Shown here one piece after another: positions 1 through 6,356 of a stretch of 10,347 nucleotides of DNA (positions are counted from its first letter, which is position 1; each line of letters opens with the position of its first letter). The DNA lies in the NCBI GenBank assembly GCA_004557805.1, contig SFFS01000083.1, forward strand, positions 1 through 10,347, given 5' to 3'. A program made the position numbers and the translations under genes. Below the pieces are notes generated by a model. It had not been told where the DNA came from and ran no database searches. It saw only the letters and a list, made by a program, of their open reading frames with translations. The stretch is from Clostridiales bacterium (GTDB lineage: Bacteria; Bacillota; Clostridia; Christensenellales; Aristaeellaceae).

Positions 1-901
1 GGTCAAAGCAGAGCGTTTTGATGGCCAGCAGCGAATCGACAATGTTGGGCAGCCCCAGGCAGGTATACTGCTCGACATGGTATTTGCAGCCGCCCTCGGT
101 CAGGTCGCGACCGCTTTGCAGGCAGCCCTCGAGGCTTGAAGAGGTCAGCGGCAGCGGATCGACCTCGCGCCAGATTCCCTTGCCCGCGTGCGTCATGCGG
201 TTGCGCTCGCGCAGCAGAACGCGCATATTGTCCATCGTGATCTGATAGACCTCTTCAAAGCTCCTCGCGCCGTCCAGCGGCCGGAAATAGAGCTGGCAAT
301 CGGCCATTTTGTCGCGCCGGTTGTGAACGGAAAATTCAAACGCCTTGAGCAGATTGACATAGTTGCCGTGGTCGCTCTTCTCGTTGCCGTTGCCCGACGT
401 GCCCCAGCAGCCGGTGACCAGATAATCGCGCGCGTCCTCCGTCGAAAAGCCGGCGCGGATCAGCGCGGGGATCATCACGTCATCGTTTTCGTACAGCACG
501 GACGACGTGCCGGCGATTACGTCCTGATCAGCCGCGTCCAGATAAGCCCTGGGCGAGGCCGCGCTGAAGCGCACCTTGATCTTCGGAAAGATGATCTTCT
601 CCTCCCGTGTGGCGCGCAGGAACATTTCGGTCAGGTCGTTCCAGACCGGACGGCCGTATCGGTCGCAGCCGCCCAGCACATAGGTGTTTTCCAGCTCATG
701 ATCGGCATAGCCCGTCATCTTCATGGCGTGATCGTAATGGCAGTCCCATGTGAGCAGGAAGGCCTTGATCAGCGCGTAGGCTTCCTCCTTCGTCAGCCGC
801 CCTTCGGCCAGATCGCGCTCATCGTCACGCTCGAGGACGGTTATACGCTCACGCTCGATCTCGCCGCGGACAGCTGCTGCGTCTATCGCGTCGGCGGCCA
901 T
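1..901 (-). CDS. Glycyl radical enzyme (pyruvate formate-lyase family), partial: 3' end beyond left edge, 5' part missing
   Basis: An uninterrupted minus-strand frame (codons starting at positions equal to 1 mod 3) encodes family hallmarks of PFL-type glycyl radical enzymes. In order they are: RDLAEGRLTKEEA (near 817-780), YVLGGCDRYGRPVWNDLTEMFLRA-like text (near 680-612), a candidate active-site cysteine in VTGCWGTSG (near 418-394), NLLKAFE (near 355-335), and GLPNIVDSLLAIKTLCF near the edge. These enzymes use a thiyl radical on the cysteine, made by a glycyl radical near the C terminus that lies outside this window. Usual length is roughly 750-850 residues. Here family-like sequence begins only near position 826, so some 300 N-terminal residues are absent. 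The in-frame ATG at 901-899 has no ribosome binding site and its first residues look like antisense of the plus-strand fragment. The usual Cys-x-Glu seen in glycerol or choline type dehydratases is Cys-Trp-Gly here. The substrate cannot be named. The family call is firm; the 5' boundary is not. Confidence 0.8.
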   Translation of the reverse strand, partial: MAADAIDAAAVRGEIERERITVLERDDERDLAEGRLTKEEAYALIKAFLLTWDCHYDHAMKMTGYADHELENTYVLGGCDRYGRPVWNDLTEMFLRATREEKIIFPKIKVRFSAASPRAYLDAADQDVIAGTSSVLYENDDVMIPALIRAGFSTEDARDYLVTGCWGTSGNGNEKSDHGNYVNLLKAFEFSVHNRRDKMADCQLYFRPLDGARSFEEVYQITMDNMRVLLRERNRMTHAGKGIWREVDPLPLTSSSLEGCLQSGRDLTEGGCKYHVEQYTCLGLPNIVDSLLAIKTLCFD

Positions 902-994
902 GATTACGCCTACGCGCGCAGCCTGTTCACCGCCGAAGGCGCGCCCGACAGCCGCGCGCTGTTTGAGCTGTTCGGGTTTCCGGGACTTATGTGA
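818..994 (+). pseudogene. 3' fragment of an unrecognised plus-strand gene, N-terminal part missing
   Basis: From about 818 the plus strand reads as ordinary protein: VTLEDGYTLTLDLAADS, then CCVYRVGGHDYAYARSLF, ending FELFGFPGLM and a TGA at 992-994. Codon choice matches the neighbours (GCC, CTC, GGC, GAC), and hydrophobic and polar residues alternate as in beta strands. Upstream of about 812 the same frame is only the antisense of the glycyl radical enzyme gene: low-complexity, rich in Val, Ala and Arg. No start codon with a ribosome binding site exists near the boundary. I infer the tail of a gene whose 5' part was lost or lies elsewhere. I do not recognise the family. It could instead be a chance open frame opposite the true start of the minus-strand gene, but the absent glycyl radical enzyme homology over the same bases argues against that. 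Confidence 0.45.
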
Positions 995-1027
995 ACCGCC
1001 GCGCAGGACGCGGCAAAAATCCGGCGT

Positions 1028-1055
1028 TTCATTCCCGCGTGCGTTATGGTATACT
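1028..1055 (+). promoter_or_regulatory. Extended -10 promoter of the esterase gene
   Basis: TATACT at 1050-1055 is preceded by TGG at 1047-1049, a complete extended -10 (TGnTATACT). The -35 is weak: TTCATT at 1028-1033 with 16-bp spacing. Transcription would start near 1062, giving a leader of about 27 bases with GGGAGG at 1076-1081. A second TATACT at 1066-1071 lies too close to the ribosome binding site to serve this gene as a normal -10. Confidence 0.5.
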
Positions 1056-1088
1056 TTTATCAGAATATACTCCGTGGGAGGAATTTCC

Positions 1089-1844
1089 GTGTCTGAAAAC
1101 TTTTCGCATCCGAACGCGCAGCCCTTCCTTCTGGAAGCGGGAGAAAACGCGCTGCTGCTCATTCACGGCTTCACCGGTTCGCCCTCGCATATGCGCACCG
1201 TGGGCGACGCCGTGCATGCCGCAGGTTTCACCGCGCGCGGCATCCTGCTGCCGGGCCACGGCAAGACGATCGACGAAATGGCCAAATCAAACGACAGGCA
1301 ATGGCACGAGGCCTGCCGCCAGGCGTATCAGGAGCTGCGCGCAAAATATAAGCGCGTCTCCGTCGCCGGGCTTTCGATGGGCGGCGTGCTGTCGTGTCTG
1401 CTGGCGGAGGAGTTCGAGCCGGACTGCCTGATCCTCTTCGCCCCGGCAATGCGCTATCTGCACTCGGTCGATTACCTCTCGCCGGTCGCCAAATACGTCA
1501 TGCCGCGCATGACCTGGCCCGACGGCAAGGGGCGCAAGGGCTTCCTGTACGATTACGATTACGGCTACGACGGCGTGCCCGTGGGCAAGGTAGACGATAT
1601 GACCCGCCTGCAGCGCGCCGCGCGCAAAAACCTCGCGCAGATCACATGCCCCACGCTGGTCATCCAGTCGCACCGCGACGAGCAGGTGCATTCGTGCGTG
1701 CCGGAGCTGGTCACGCGCGGCGTGTCCTCCGACGTGCGCGAAATCTGCTGGGTGGACAAGTCCAGCCACGTATGCACCATCGGGCCCGACCGCGAGTATA
1801 TCTACGCGCGCGTGATTGACTTTTTGCAGCGTTACGGGGTATAA
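1089..1844 (+). CDS. Carboxylesterase, alpha/beta hydrolase of the Est30/YvaK type
   Basis: Predicted soluble cytoplasmic esterase of 251 residues hydrolysing short to medium acyl esters or monoacylglycerols. The fold is visible as LLLIHGFTG (residues 22-30, oxyanion-hole strand and loop), nucleophile Ser96 in GLSMGG (94-99), acid Asp197 in SHRDEQV, and base His227 in SSHVCT. The triad spacing is very close to Geobacillus Est30 (Ser94, Asp193, His223 as I recall them), and the length is about the same. There is no signal peptide. I chose the GTG at 1089 because GGGAGG at 1076-1081 sits 7 bases upstream; in-frame ATGs further upstream fall inside the preceding fragment. The gene has its own extended -10 promoter, and its 3' end contains the -35 and most of the -10 of the next gene. 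The natural substrate is unknown. Confidence 0.9.
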   Translation: MSENFSHPNAQPFLLEAGENALLLIHGFTGSPSHMRTVGDAVHAAGFTARGILLPGHGKTIDEMAKSNDRQWHEACRQAYQELRAKYKRVSVAGLSMGGVLSCLLAEEFEPDCLILFAPAMRYLHSVDYLSPVAKYVMPRMTWPDGKGRKGFLYDYDYGYDGVPVGKVDDMTRLQRAARKNLAQITCPTLVIQSHRDEQVHSCVPELVTRGVSSDVREICWVDKSSHVCTIGPDREYIYARVIDFLQRYGV

Positions 1845-1845
1845 T
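1816..1845 (+). promoter_or_regulatory. Sigma-A type promoter of the foldase gene, inside the esterase 3' end
   Basis: TTGACT at 1816-1821 and a perfect TATAAT at 1840-1845 are separated by 18 bp. The last bases of the -10 coincide with the esterase stop codon (TAA at 1842-1844). Start of transcription is expected near 1852, giving a leader of about 58 bases. The leader contains a small hairpin (CGCCG at 1868-1872 with CGGCG at 1877-1881) before the ribosome binding site. Confidence 0.7.
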
Positions 1846-1909
1846 GCATATTTGAGGAAATTCATTCCGCCGCCTGCGGCGAAATAGAAAAAAAGGAGCA
1901 CTTTCCGCG

Positions 1910-3208
1910 ATGAAAAAATGGGTAGCGATTCTTCTGATGCTGGTTCTGGCGCTGTCTCTGACGGGCTGCCAGCAGGACCCCGAAAAGGAAGCCGCCAAGG
2001 TTGTCGCCGAGGTAAACGGCGAAGCGATCACCAAGGGCGAAGCCCAGGTCGTCTATAATCAGATGATGATGGAAATGCAGTACTACTACAACATGTACGG
2101 CTATTCCTTCGACGCGACGGACAAATCCGTGATCGCTTCCGTAAAATCGGAAACCCTTACGCTCATGAGCGAAAATCTCGCCCTCGAGCAGAAGGCCAAC
2201 GAACTGGGACTGGGCCTGACCGAAGAAGAAACCGCTTCCGTGGATGAGGACGCGCAGAACCAGTACGACGAGATGATCAGCAACCTGATGACTCAGTACA
2301 GCATGACGGAAGAAGAAGCCGTCAACACCGCCGAGGAGAACGGCTCCACGCTGGCCATGATCCGCTACTTCCTCCGCGCGAGCGCGATCGAAACCAAGCT
2401 GCGCGACTACGCCGGCAAGGACGAAACCGTGACGGACGACGAGATCCAGACCGAGTTCGATTCCCGCGTAGCCTCCGCCAAGGAATCCTACGAAACCACG
2501 CCCACGCAGTACGGAACCGACGTGCTTAACGGCACCACGGTGTATTACCGTCCGGCGGGCTACCGCAACATCCAGAACCTCGTCATCGCGCTGCCGGACG
2601 ACGTGCAGTCGACGGTGCAGGAGCTGTCCAGCCAGCTTTACAACGCTTCCTACTACAAGTACATGTACGACTATCAGCTGGCCAACGACACCTCTCTGGA
2701 CGACGAAACCAAGGCCGACTACACCGCCAAGTCCGCGGAATATCAGCAGCAGGTCGAAGATCTGCAGGCGCAGATTTCCGCCGCCTCCGAAGAGGGCCGC
2801 GCGCAGATTCAGCAGAAGGCTGAAGAAATTCTCGCGCTGTGCAAGGCCGAGGGCGCGGACTTTGACGCGCTCATGGCCGAATATAACGCCGATACCGCCA
2901 CCGGCGCGCTCATCACCGAGGGCTATCCCGTGTGCGACGGCATCACCAGCTACGTCGATTCGTTCACCGAGGGCGCGATGGCGCTTGAGAACGTGGGCGA
3001 TATTTCCGATCTGATCGCCAGCGATTACGGCTATCATATCCTGAAATACGCCTCCGACGTGCAGGAAGGCCCGGTCGAGCTCGACGAGGCGCATCGCGCC
3101 GAAATCGAAAGCGGTCTGCTGACCACCAAGCAGGACGCGGCCTACACCGCTGCCCGCGACGAATGGATTGGCGCCGCGAAGATCAAGACCTACGCGCGCA
3201 AGTTCTGA
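1910..3208 (+). CDS. Lipoprotein foldase, PpiC-type peptidyl-prolyl isomerase (PrsA/SurA-like)
   Basis: Predicted membrane-anchored extracytoplasmic chaperone of 432 residues assisting folding of exported proteins. The N terminus is a lipoprotein signal: MKKW, a hydrophobic run, then lipobox LTGC with the lipidated Cys at residue 20. A SurA_N-like helical domain follows (VVAEVNGEAITKGEAQ at about 31-46, then acidic helices to about 200). A PpiC parvulin domain covers about residues 218-400, recognisable from GADFDALMAEYN, EGAMALENVGDIS and DYGYHILKY (His376). Two oddities: the first-strand HIL(V) motif reads QNLVI, so the usual histidine is Asn223, and a Tyr/Gln/Glu-rich, probably coiled-coil insertion of about 65 residues separates the first strand from the first helix. 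Isomerase activity may therefore be weak or absent. AAGGAG at 1893-1898 supports the ATG at 1910. It has its own promoter, and a strong hairpin follows the stop. The name prsA is possible but not certain. Confidence 0.88.
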   Translation: MKKWVAILLMLVLALSLTGCQQDPEKEAAKVVAEVNGEAITKGEAQVVYNQMMMEMQYYYNMYGYSFDATDKSVIASVKSETLTLMSENLALEQKANELGLGLTEEETASVDEDAQNQYDEMISNLMTQYSMTEEEAVNTAEENGSTLAMIRYFLRASAIETKLRDYAGKDETVTDDEIQTEFDSRVASAKESYETTPTQYGTDVLNGTTVYYRPAGYRNIQNLVIALPDDVQSTVQELSSQLYNASYYKYMYDYQLANDTSLDDETKADYTAKSAEYQQQVEDLQAQISAASEEGRAQIQQKAEEILALCKAEGADFDALMAEYNADTATGALITEGYPVCDGITSYVDSFTEGAMALENVGDISDLIASDYGYHILKYASDVQEGPVELDEAHRAEIESGLLTTKQDAAYTAARDEWIGAAKIKTYARKF

Positions 3209-3223
3209 CCGTATAAAACGGCT

Positions 3224-3249
3224 GACGCCCGCCCTTCAGGGCGGGCGTC
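3224..3249 (+). terminator. Hairpin terminator after the foldase gene (weak T tract)
   Basis: GACGCCCGCCC (3224-3234), loop TTCA, GGGCGGGCGTC (3239-3249) form a perfect 11-bp GC-rich stem starting 16 bases after the foldase stop. The following bases, GTTCGATTG, are only moderately T-rich, so read-through into cysS is likely. No separate cysS promoter is visible between the hairpin and 3281. Confidence 0.65.
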
Positions 3250-3280
3250 GTTCGATTGAAACAGAAGGACGGAGAGCAAC

Positions 3281-4681
3281 ATGAAGATTTTCAATACCAT
3301 GACCCGCAAGAAGGAAGAGTTTGTGCCGCTGGAGCCGGGCAAGGTAAAAATGTACGTCTGCGGCCCGACGGTTTACAACTATTTCCATATCGGCAACGCG
3401 CGCCCGTTCGTCGTGTTCGACACGCTGCGCCGCTATTTCGAGCATCGCGGCTACGAGGTGACGTTCGTGCAGAACTTCACCGACATCGACGATAAGATGA
3501 TCCGCCGCGCCAACGAAGAGGGGATTACCGTCAAAGAGCTGGCCGACCGGTTCATCGCGGCGTATTTTGAGGACGCCAAGCTGCTGGGCGTGCGCCCCGC
3601 GACGGTGCACCCGCGCGCGACGGAGCATATCCCGGAGATCATCGCGCTGATCGAACGGCTGGAAAAGAACGGCCTGGCGTATCCCGTGGCGAACGGCGAC
3701 GTATATTTCGACGTGCAGAAATACCGTTCCCACTACGGCAAGCTGTCCGGCCAGAACCTCGACGACCTCGAAAGCGGCGCGCGCATCGAGGTGGACGATA
3801 TCAAGCATGACCCGATGGATTTTGCGCTCTGGAAGGGGCAGAAGACCGGCGAACCGGCGTGGAAATCGCCGTGGGGCATGGGCCGTCCCGGCTGGCACAT
3901 CGAATGCTCGGCGATGAGCATGAAGTATCTGGGCGAAACGTTCGACATTCACGGCGGCGGGCAGGATCTGATTTTCCCGCACCATGAAAACGAAATCGCG
4001 CAGAGCGAAGGCGCGACGTGCAAGCCTTTCGCGCGCTACTGGATGCACAACGGCTTCCTGAATATCGACAACCAGAAGATGTCCAAATCGCTGGGCAACT
4101 TCTTCACTGTGCGCGATATCCGCGAAAAATACGACCTGGAAGCGGTGCGGATGTTCCTGCTTTCGGCGCAGTATCGCAGCCCGCTGAACTTCTCGCAGGA
4201 GCAGATCGCGCAGGCCAAGGCGGCGCTCGACCGCATGTACACCGCGCGCGACAACTTTGATTTCCTGGAGGAAGGCGCGCAGGAGCGCGCTCTGAACGCG
4301 GAGGAAACGCAGCTTGTCGCGGACGCGAAAGCGTGCGTAGAAAAGTTCGACGCGGCGATGGACGACGATCTGAACACGGCCGACGCGATCGGCGCAATTT
4401 TCGAGCTGATTAAGCATGCGAACGTAGCGTTGAAGCCCGGCTGCGCGAAGGACGCGGTGGACGCGGTTATCGCAGCGTTTAAGGAAATGACGGGCGTGCT
4501 GGGCCTGGTCAAGCCGAAGGAAGAGGAGAAAAACGCCGAGGTCGACGCGCTGGTGGAAGCGCGCGCGCAGGCCAGAAAAGAGAAGAACTGGAAGGAAAGC
4601 GACCGCATCCGCGATCAGCTGAAGGAAATGGGATATATCGTGGAGGATACGGCGCAGGGCCAGAAGGTTCGCAAAGCGTAA
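3281..4681 (+). CDS. cysS: Cysteine--tRNA ligase
   Basis: Class I aminoacyl-tRNA synthetase of 466 residues that activates cysteine with ATP and loads it onto tRNA-Cys in the cytoplasm. The signature is complete: HIGN at 36-39 (HIGH motif), KMSKS at 266-270, and the zinc site that selects cysteine, Cys27, Cys209, His234 and Glu238, almost the same numbering as the E. coli enzyme. The Rossmann catalytic domain is followed by the anticodon-binding helical domain. The C-terminal stretch ARKEKNWKESDRIRDQL with GYIVEDTAQG is typical of the family, as is the length. The ATG at 3281 is supported by GGAGAG at 3271-3276 and an upstream GAAGGA. It lies 72 bases after the foldase gene, behind a hairpin, and is followed by about 1.07 kb without a recognisable gene. 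No unusual residues were seen. Confidence 0.98.
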   Translation: MKIFNTMTRKKEEFVPLEPGKVKMYVCGPTVYNYFHIGNARPFVVFDTLRRYFEHRGYEVTFVQNFTDIDDKMIRRANEEGITVKELADRFIAAYFEDAKLLGVRPATVHPRATEHIPEIIALIERLEKNGLAYPVANGDVYFDVQKYRSHYGKLSGQNLDDLESGARIEVDDIKHDPMDFALWKGQKTGEPAWKSPWGMGRPGWHIECSAMSMKYLGETFDIHGGGQDLIFPHHENEIAQSEGATCKPFARYWMHNGFLNIDNQKMSKSLGNFFTVRDIREKYDLEAVRMFLLSAQYRSPLNFSQEQIAQAKAALDRMYTARDNFDFLEEGAQERALNAEETQLVADAKACVEKFDAAMDDDLNTADAIGAIFELIKHANVALKPGCAKDAVDAVIAAFKEMTGVLGLVKPKEEEKNAEVDALVEARAQARKEKNWKESDRIRDQLKEMGYIVEDTAQGQKVRKA

Positions 4682-4739
4682 AAGCGGGCGGACGTCCGCT
4701 CGAAACGGAACCGCGCGCCGAAAAGATTTCTGTCAGGAT

Positions 4740-4764
4740 TGTCAGGGGGCAAGCCCCCCTGACA
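4740..4764 (+). terminator. Hairpin after cysS, terminator-like, with a competing pairing
   Basis: TGTCAGGGGG (4740-4749), loop CAAGC, CCCCCTGACA (4755-4764) form a perfect 10-bp stem followed by TTCCTCC. The T tract is weak. An upstream copy, CTGTCAGG at 4730-4737, can pair equally well with CCTGACAG at 4758-4765, so two mutually exclusive stems share one 3' arm. A palindrome GCGGACGTCCGC also lies at 4688-4699. Function as the cysS terminator is inferred from position. Confidence 0.45.
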
Positions 4765-4878
4765 GTTCCTCCGAACCGCCGAAAGCGGAAAACGGCGGCG
4801 GAAAGCGGGATAGGGAGACTATTTTCTCATGCGCGTTTCTTGCATGCCGTTTGGAAAGGCGACTTTTGGCAGTGTGCG

Positions 4879-5248
4879 CTGCCGGAAGGTGCGGCAAGAC
4901 GCTGCTTTCTCCGCTATACCAGTGCGCCGCATCGGCGGGCAGAAACGCCGCGTTTCATGAAGATAACGAGCTTTTCACGGGAAACCAGAATTGAAGCTTG
5001 TCGCGCCGTTCGCGCAGGGTGATTTTGCTGGATCGTGCTTTGGGCCCGTAGAAAGCGAGAGTTGGTGCGGTTGCTGTGGCGCTTTCATCGCGTCGAATAT
5101 ACCAGATTCCCCGGTATTGTTTCCGCAAAGTGGGAATCGAGGGCGGCCGAAAGCGGAATCATGCGCGCCATCGAATCGCGCTTCTTTTCCACAGAAAGCG
5201 GAAGTTGATGCGGTTCTTATGCTGCTTCCGTCGCGCTGAACATACCAG
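4879..5248. repeat. Three diverged copies of an intergenic repeat ending in (T/C)ATACCAG
   Basis: Segments ending at 4922, 5105 and 5248 share GGTGCGG or GATGCGG, then a GCGCTTTC/GCTGCTTTC-like word, then TATACCAG or CATACCAG. The two right-hand copies (5060-5105 and 5203-5248) align without gaps over 46 bases with 35 identities; most differences are transitions. Both are preceded by AGAAAGCG. The left copy (about 4879-4922) is more diverged. Spacings of the shared ends are 183 and 143 bases. The reading frame is not kept between copies (one acquires a TGA where the other reads Trp), so this is not a protein repeat. Confidence 0.55.
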
Positions 5249-5340
5249 CCCTTTCGCTGCTGGAAAATGGAACGCCGCCATACAAAACGTCCTCATGGAG
5301 CGGGTTGCTTTTCATCCATCCGCCGTTTTCCCCTTAGTGT

Positions 5341-5440
5341 GGAAAACCTCGATTTCGTCCCGCTGAACCTTGACTTTTCTTTCTCTGGCCGACGAAAAGT
5401 CTGCTCGAACTGTCGCCCCTTTCTTTTTCAGATATGCCTT
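5341..5440 (-). repeat. 100-bp dispersed repeat, copy 1 (minus orientation)
   Basis: The reverse complement of this segment aligns without gaps to 10046-10145, with 68 of 100 identities by my count. It includes a run of 15 identical bases (AAATCGAGGTTTTCC) and AGCAGA and CAGCGGG-like blocks. Differences are mostly transitions. The end word GTTCAGCGGGACGAAA also resembles minus-strand GTTCAGCGCGACGGAA near 5239-5224, linking it to the ATACCAG repeats. No coding potential is conserved. Confidence 0.6.
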
Positions 5441-5467
5441 GGAATGCGGCGAAAGAAAACTGAATCC

Positions 5468-5521
5468 GCTGCATGGTGAGAAGGCGGTGCAAGGCGTTGC
5501 GTCGCCCTTTCACTATGCAGC
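5468..5521 (+). ncRNA. Long hairpin, possible structured RNA (25-bp stem)
   Basis: Bases 5468-5492 pair with 5497-5521 around the loop GGCG. The single mismatch is A5482 against C5507. Four pairs are G-U as plus-strand RNA (5475/5514, 5480/5509, 5487/5502, 5488/5501). On the minus strand these four would be C-A mismatches, so the fold is better as a plus-strand transcript. A short outer helix (5461-5465 with 5525-5529) may extend it. No T tract follows, so it is not an ordinary terminator. No known RNA family was recognised and transcription is not shown; it could equally be the relic of a palindromic mobile element. Confidence 0.35.
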
Positions 5522-5657
5522 AGCATTTAAATTGACGCTGCGCCGGCAGGCAAAGGCGGCCACGCCGCCGAATCACCCACCGTCCAGGCATGCTGATACA
5601 CACAGTCCGGTGGCCTCCGCCGCAGACGCAACAGTTCCGCCCTAACCCCGCGTACCG

Positions 5658-5694
5658 CCTTCCGCCCCCGCGCTTTCGAGGCGGCGGCGGAAGG
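5658..5694 (+). other. GC-rich hairpin in the presumed glpP leader
   Basis: CCTTCCGCC (5658-5666) pairs perfectly with GGCGGAAGG (5686-5694); CCGC (5668-5671) with GCGG (5681-5684) adds an inner helix. It lies 63 bases before the glpP ATG and is followed by GAAATGCGCC rather than a T tract. GlpP proteins act on leader RNAs, so self-regulation is conceivable, but nothing else here supports it. Confidence 0.3.
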
Positions 5695-5756
5695 AAATGC
5701 GCCGCCCCGACGCGCGCAGCCTGCGCCCGCCCTCAACTTCAAGCAAGGAGTCCGCT

Positions 5757-6341
5757 ATGCCGTCCATTCTGCCAACTCTCGCCGCGAACCCCGTCATTGC
5801 CGCCGTTCGCAGCGACGATCAGCTCGCCCGCGCGCTCGATACGCCCGTCCGGGTGATCTTCCTTCTCGGCGGCGATCCGGAATCGCTTCCGGGCCGGGTG
5901 CAAAAGGCGCGGAGCGCCGAAAAACTCGTATTCGTCCATATGGACCTCGTCGAGGGGTTCAGCCGCGACGCCTGCGGCCTGAAGTGGCTTGCACATACCG
6001 CGCGCCCCTCGGGCATCCTTTCCACCCGCGCGCCCATCCTGCGCGCCGCCGCCGAGGAAAATCTTCTCACCGTGCTGCGGATTTTCATGGTAGATTCCTC
6101 GTCGCTCGCAACGGGCGTGCGCATGGTCAAAAGCTGCGAACCGACGCTGATCGAGGTCATGCCGGGGCTCGTCACGCGCGCCATCCGCCGCCTGTCGGAA
6201 AGCGTCCGGCAGCCGGTTATCGCCGGCGGCATGCTCGAAGCGGAGCAGGACGTCGCCGCCGCGCTCAACGCGGGCGCGCTGGCCGCTTCGACTTCTTCGG
6301 AAATCCTCTGGGCGCGCTCCGGCGCGTGCCTGAAACGATAA
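5757..6341 (+). CDS. glpP: Glycerol-3-phosphate responsive antiterminator (GlpP family)
   Basis: Predicted cytoplasmic RNA-binding regulator of 194 residues. In Bacillus subtilis, GlpP with bound glycerol 3-phosphate prevents termination in leaders of glycerol-use genes such as glpD. Family features in order: NPVIAAVR (11-18), VIFLLGGD (33-40), LVFVHMDLVEGF (57-68), the GILSTR segment, a long central helix, IEVMPGLV, PVIAGGML, and ALAASTSSEILW at the end. The layout is that of a TIM-barrel-like phosphate-binding fold. Length is normal for the family. The ATG at 5757 is chosen for AAGGAG at 5745-5750, 6 bases upstream; an in-frame ATG at 5697 lies next to the hairpin and lacks such a site. The cmk start lies 15 bases after the stop, so the two are probably co-transcribed. 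No glycerol uptake or oxidation genes are present, so its RNA target lies outside or is not recognisable. Confidence 0.88.
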   Translation: MPSILPTLAANPVIAAVRSDDQLARALDTPVRVIFLLGGDPESLPGRVQKARSAEKLVFVHMDLVEGFSRDACGLKWLAHTARPSGILSTRAPILRAAAEENLLTVLRIFMVDSSSLATGVRMVKSCEPTLIEVMPGLVTRAIRRLSESVRQPVIAGGMLEAEQDVAAALNAGALAASTSSEILWARSGACLKR

Positions 6342-6356
6342 AAGGAGGCATTCATT

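Larger units (their letters stand above)
4682..5756. other. Gene-free 1.07-kb region with diverged repeats and hairpins
   Basis: No frame on either strand looks like a protein. Open frames are short, overlap each other, are rich in Arg, Ser, Pro and Cys, and lack ribosome binding sites. The region holds a 10-bp hairpin just after cysS, a small hairpin (CCGCCG 4776-4781 with CGGCGG 4793-4798), three related segments ending in ATACCAG, the minus-oriented copy of a 100-bp repeat, a 25-bp stem, GGCGGC/GCCGCC at 5555-5569, and a 9-bp hairpin 63 bases before the glpP start. The word GAAAGCGG or close variants recur through the first half. No tRNA or known riboswitch fold was recognised. A promoter for glpP was not found with confidence. 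Confidence 0.6.

Noticed and set aside
998..1014. GCCGCG/CGCGGC hairpin just after the plus-strand fragment
   Set aside because: A 6-bp stem followed by AAAAATCC, not a T tract. Too weak to call a terminator for the plus strand, and the T run lies on the wrong side for the minus strand.
1862..3094. 410-residue open frame antisense to the foldase gene
   Set aside because: Val/Gly/His-rich shadow of a GC-rich gene. No ribosome binding site and no motifs. The plus strand has a promoter, a lipoprotein signal and a parvulin domain.
3236..4417. 393-residue open frame antisense to cysS
   Set aside because: Arg/Val/His-rich shadow. cysS on the other strand carries every catalytic motif.
4840..5742. 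Several 60-96 residue frames between cysS and glpP
   Set aside because: Mutually overlapping, rich in Arg/Ser/Pro/Cys, without ribosome binding sites; the repeats do not keep the frame.
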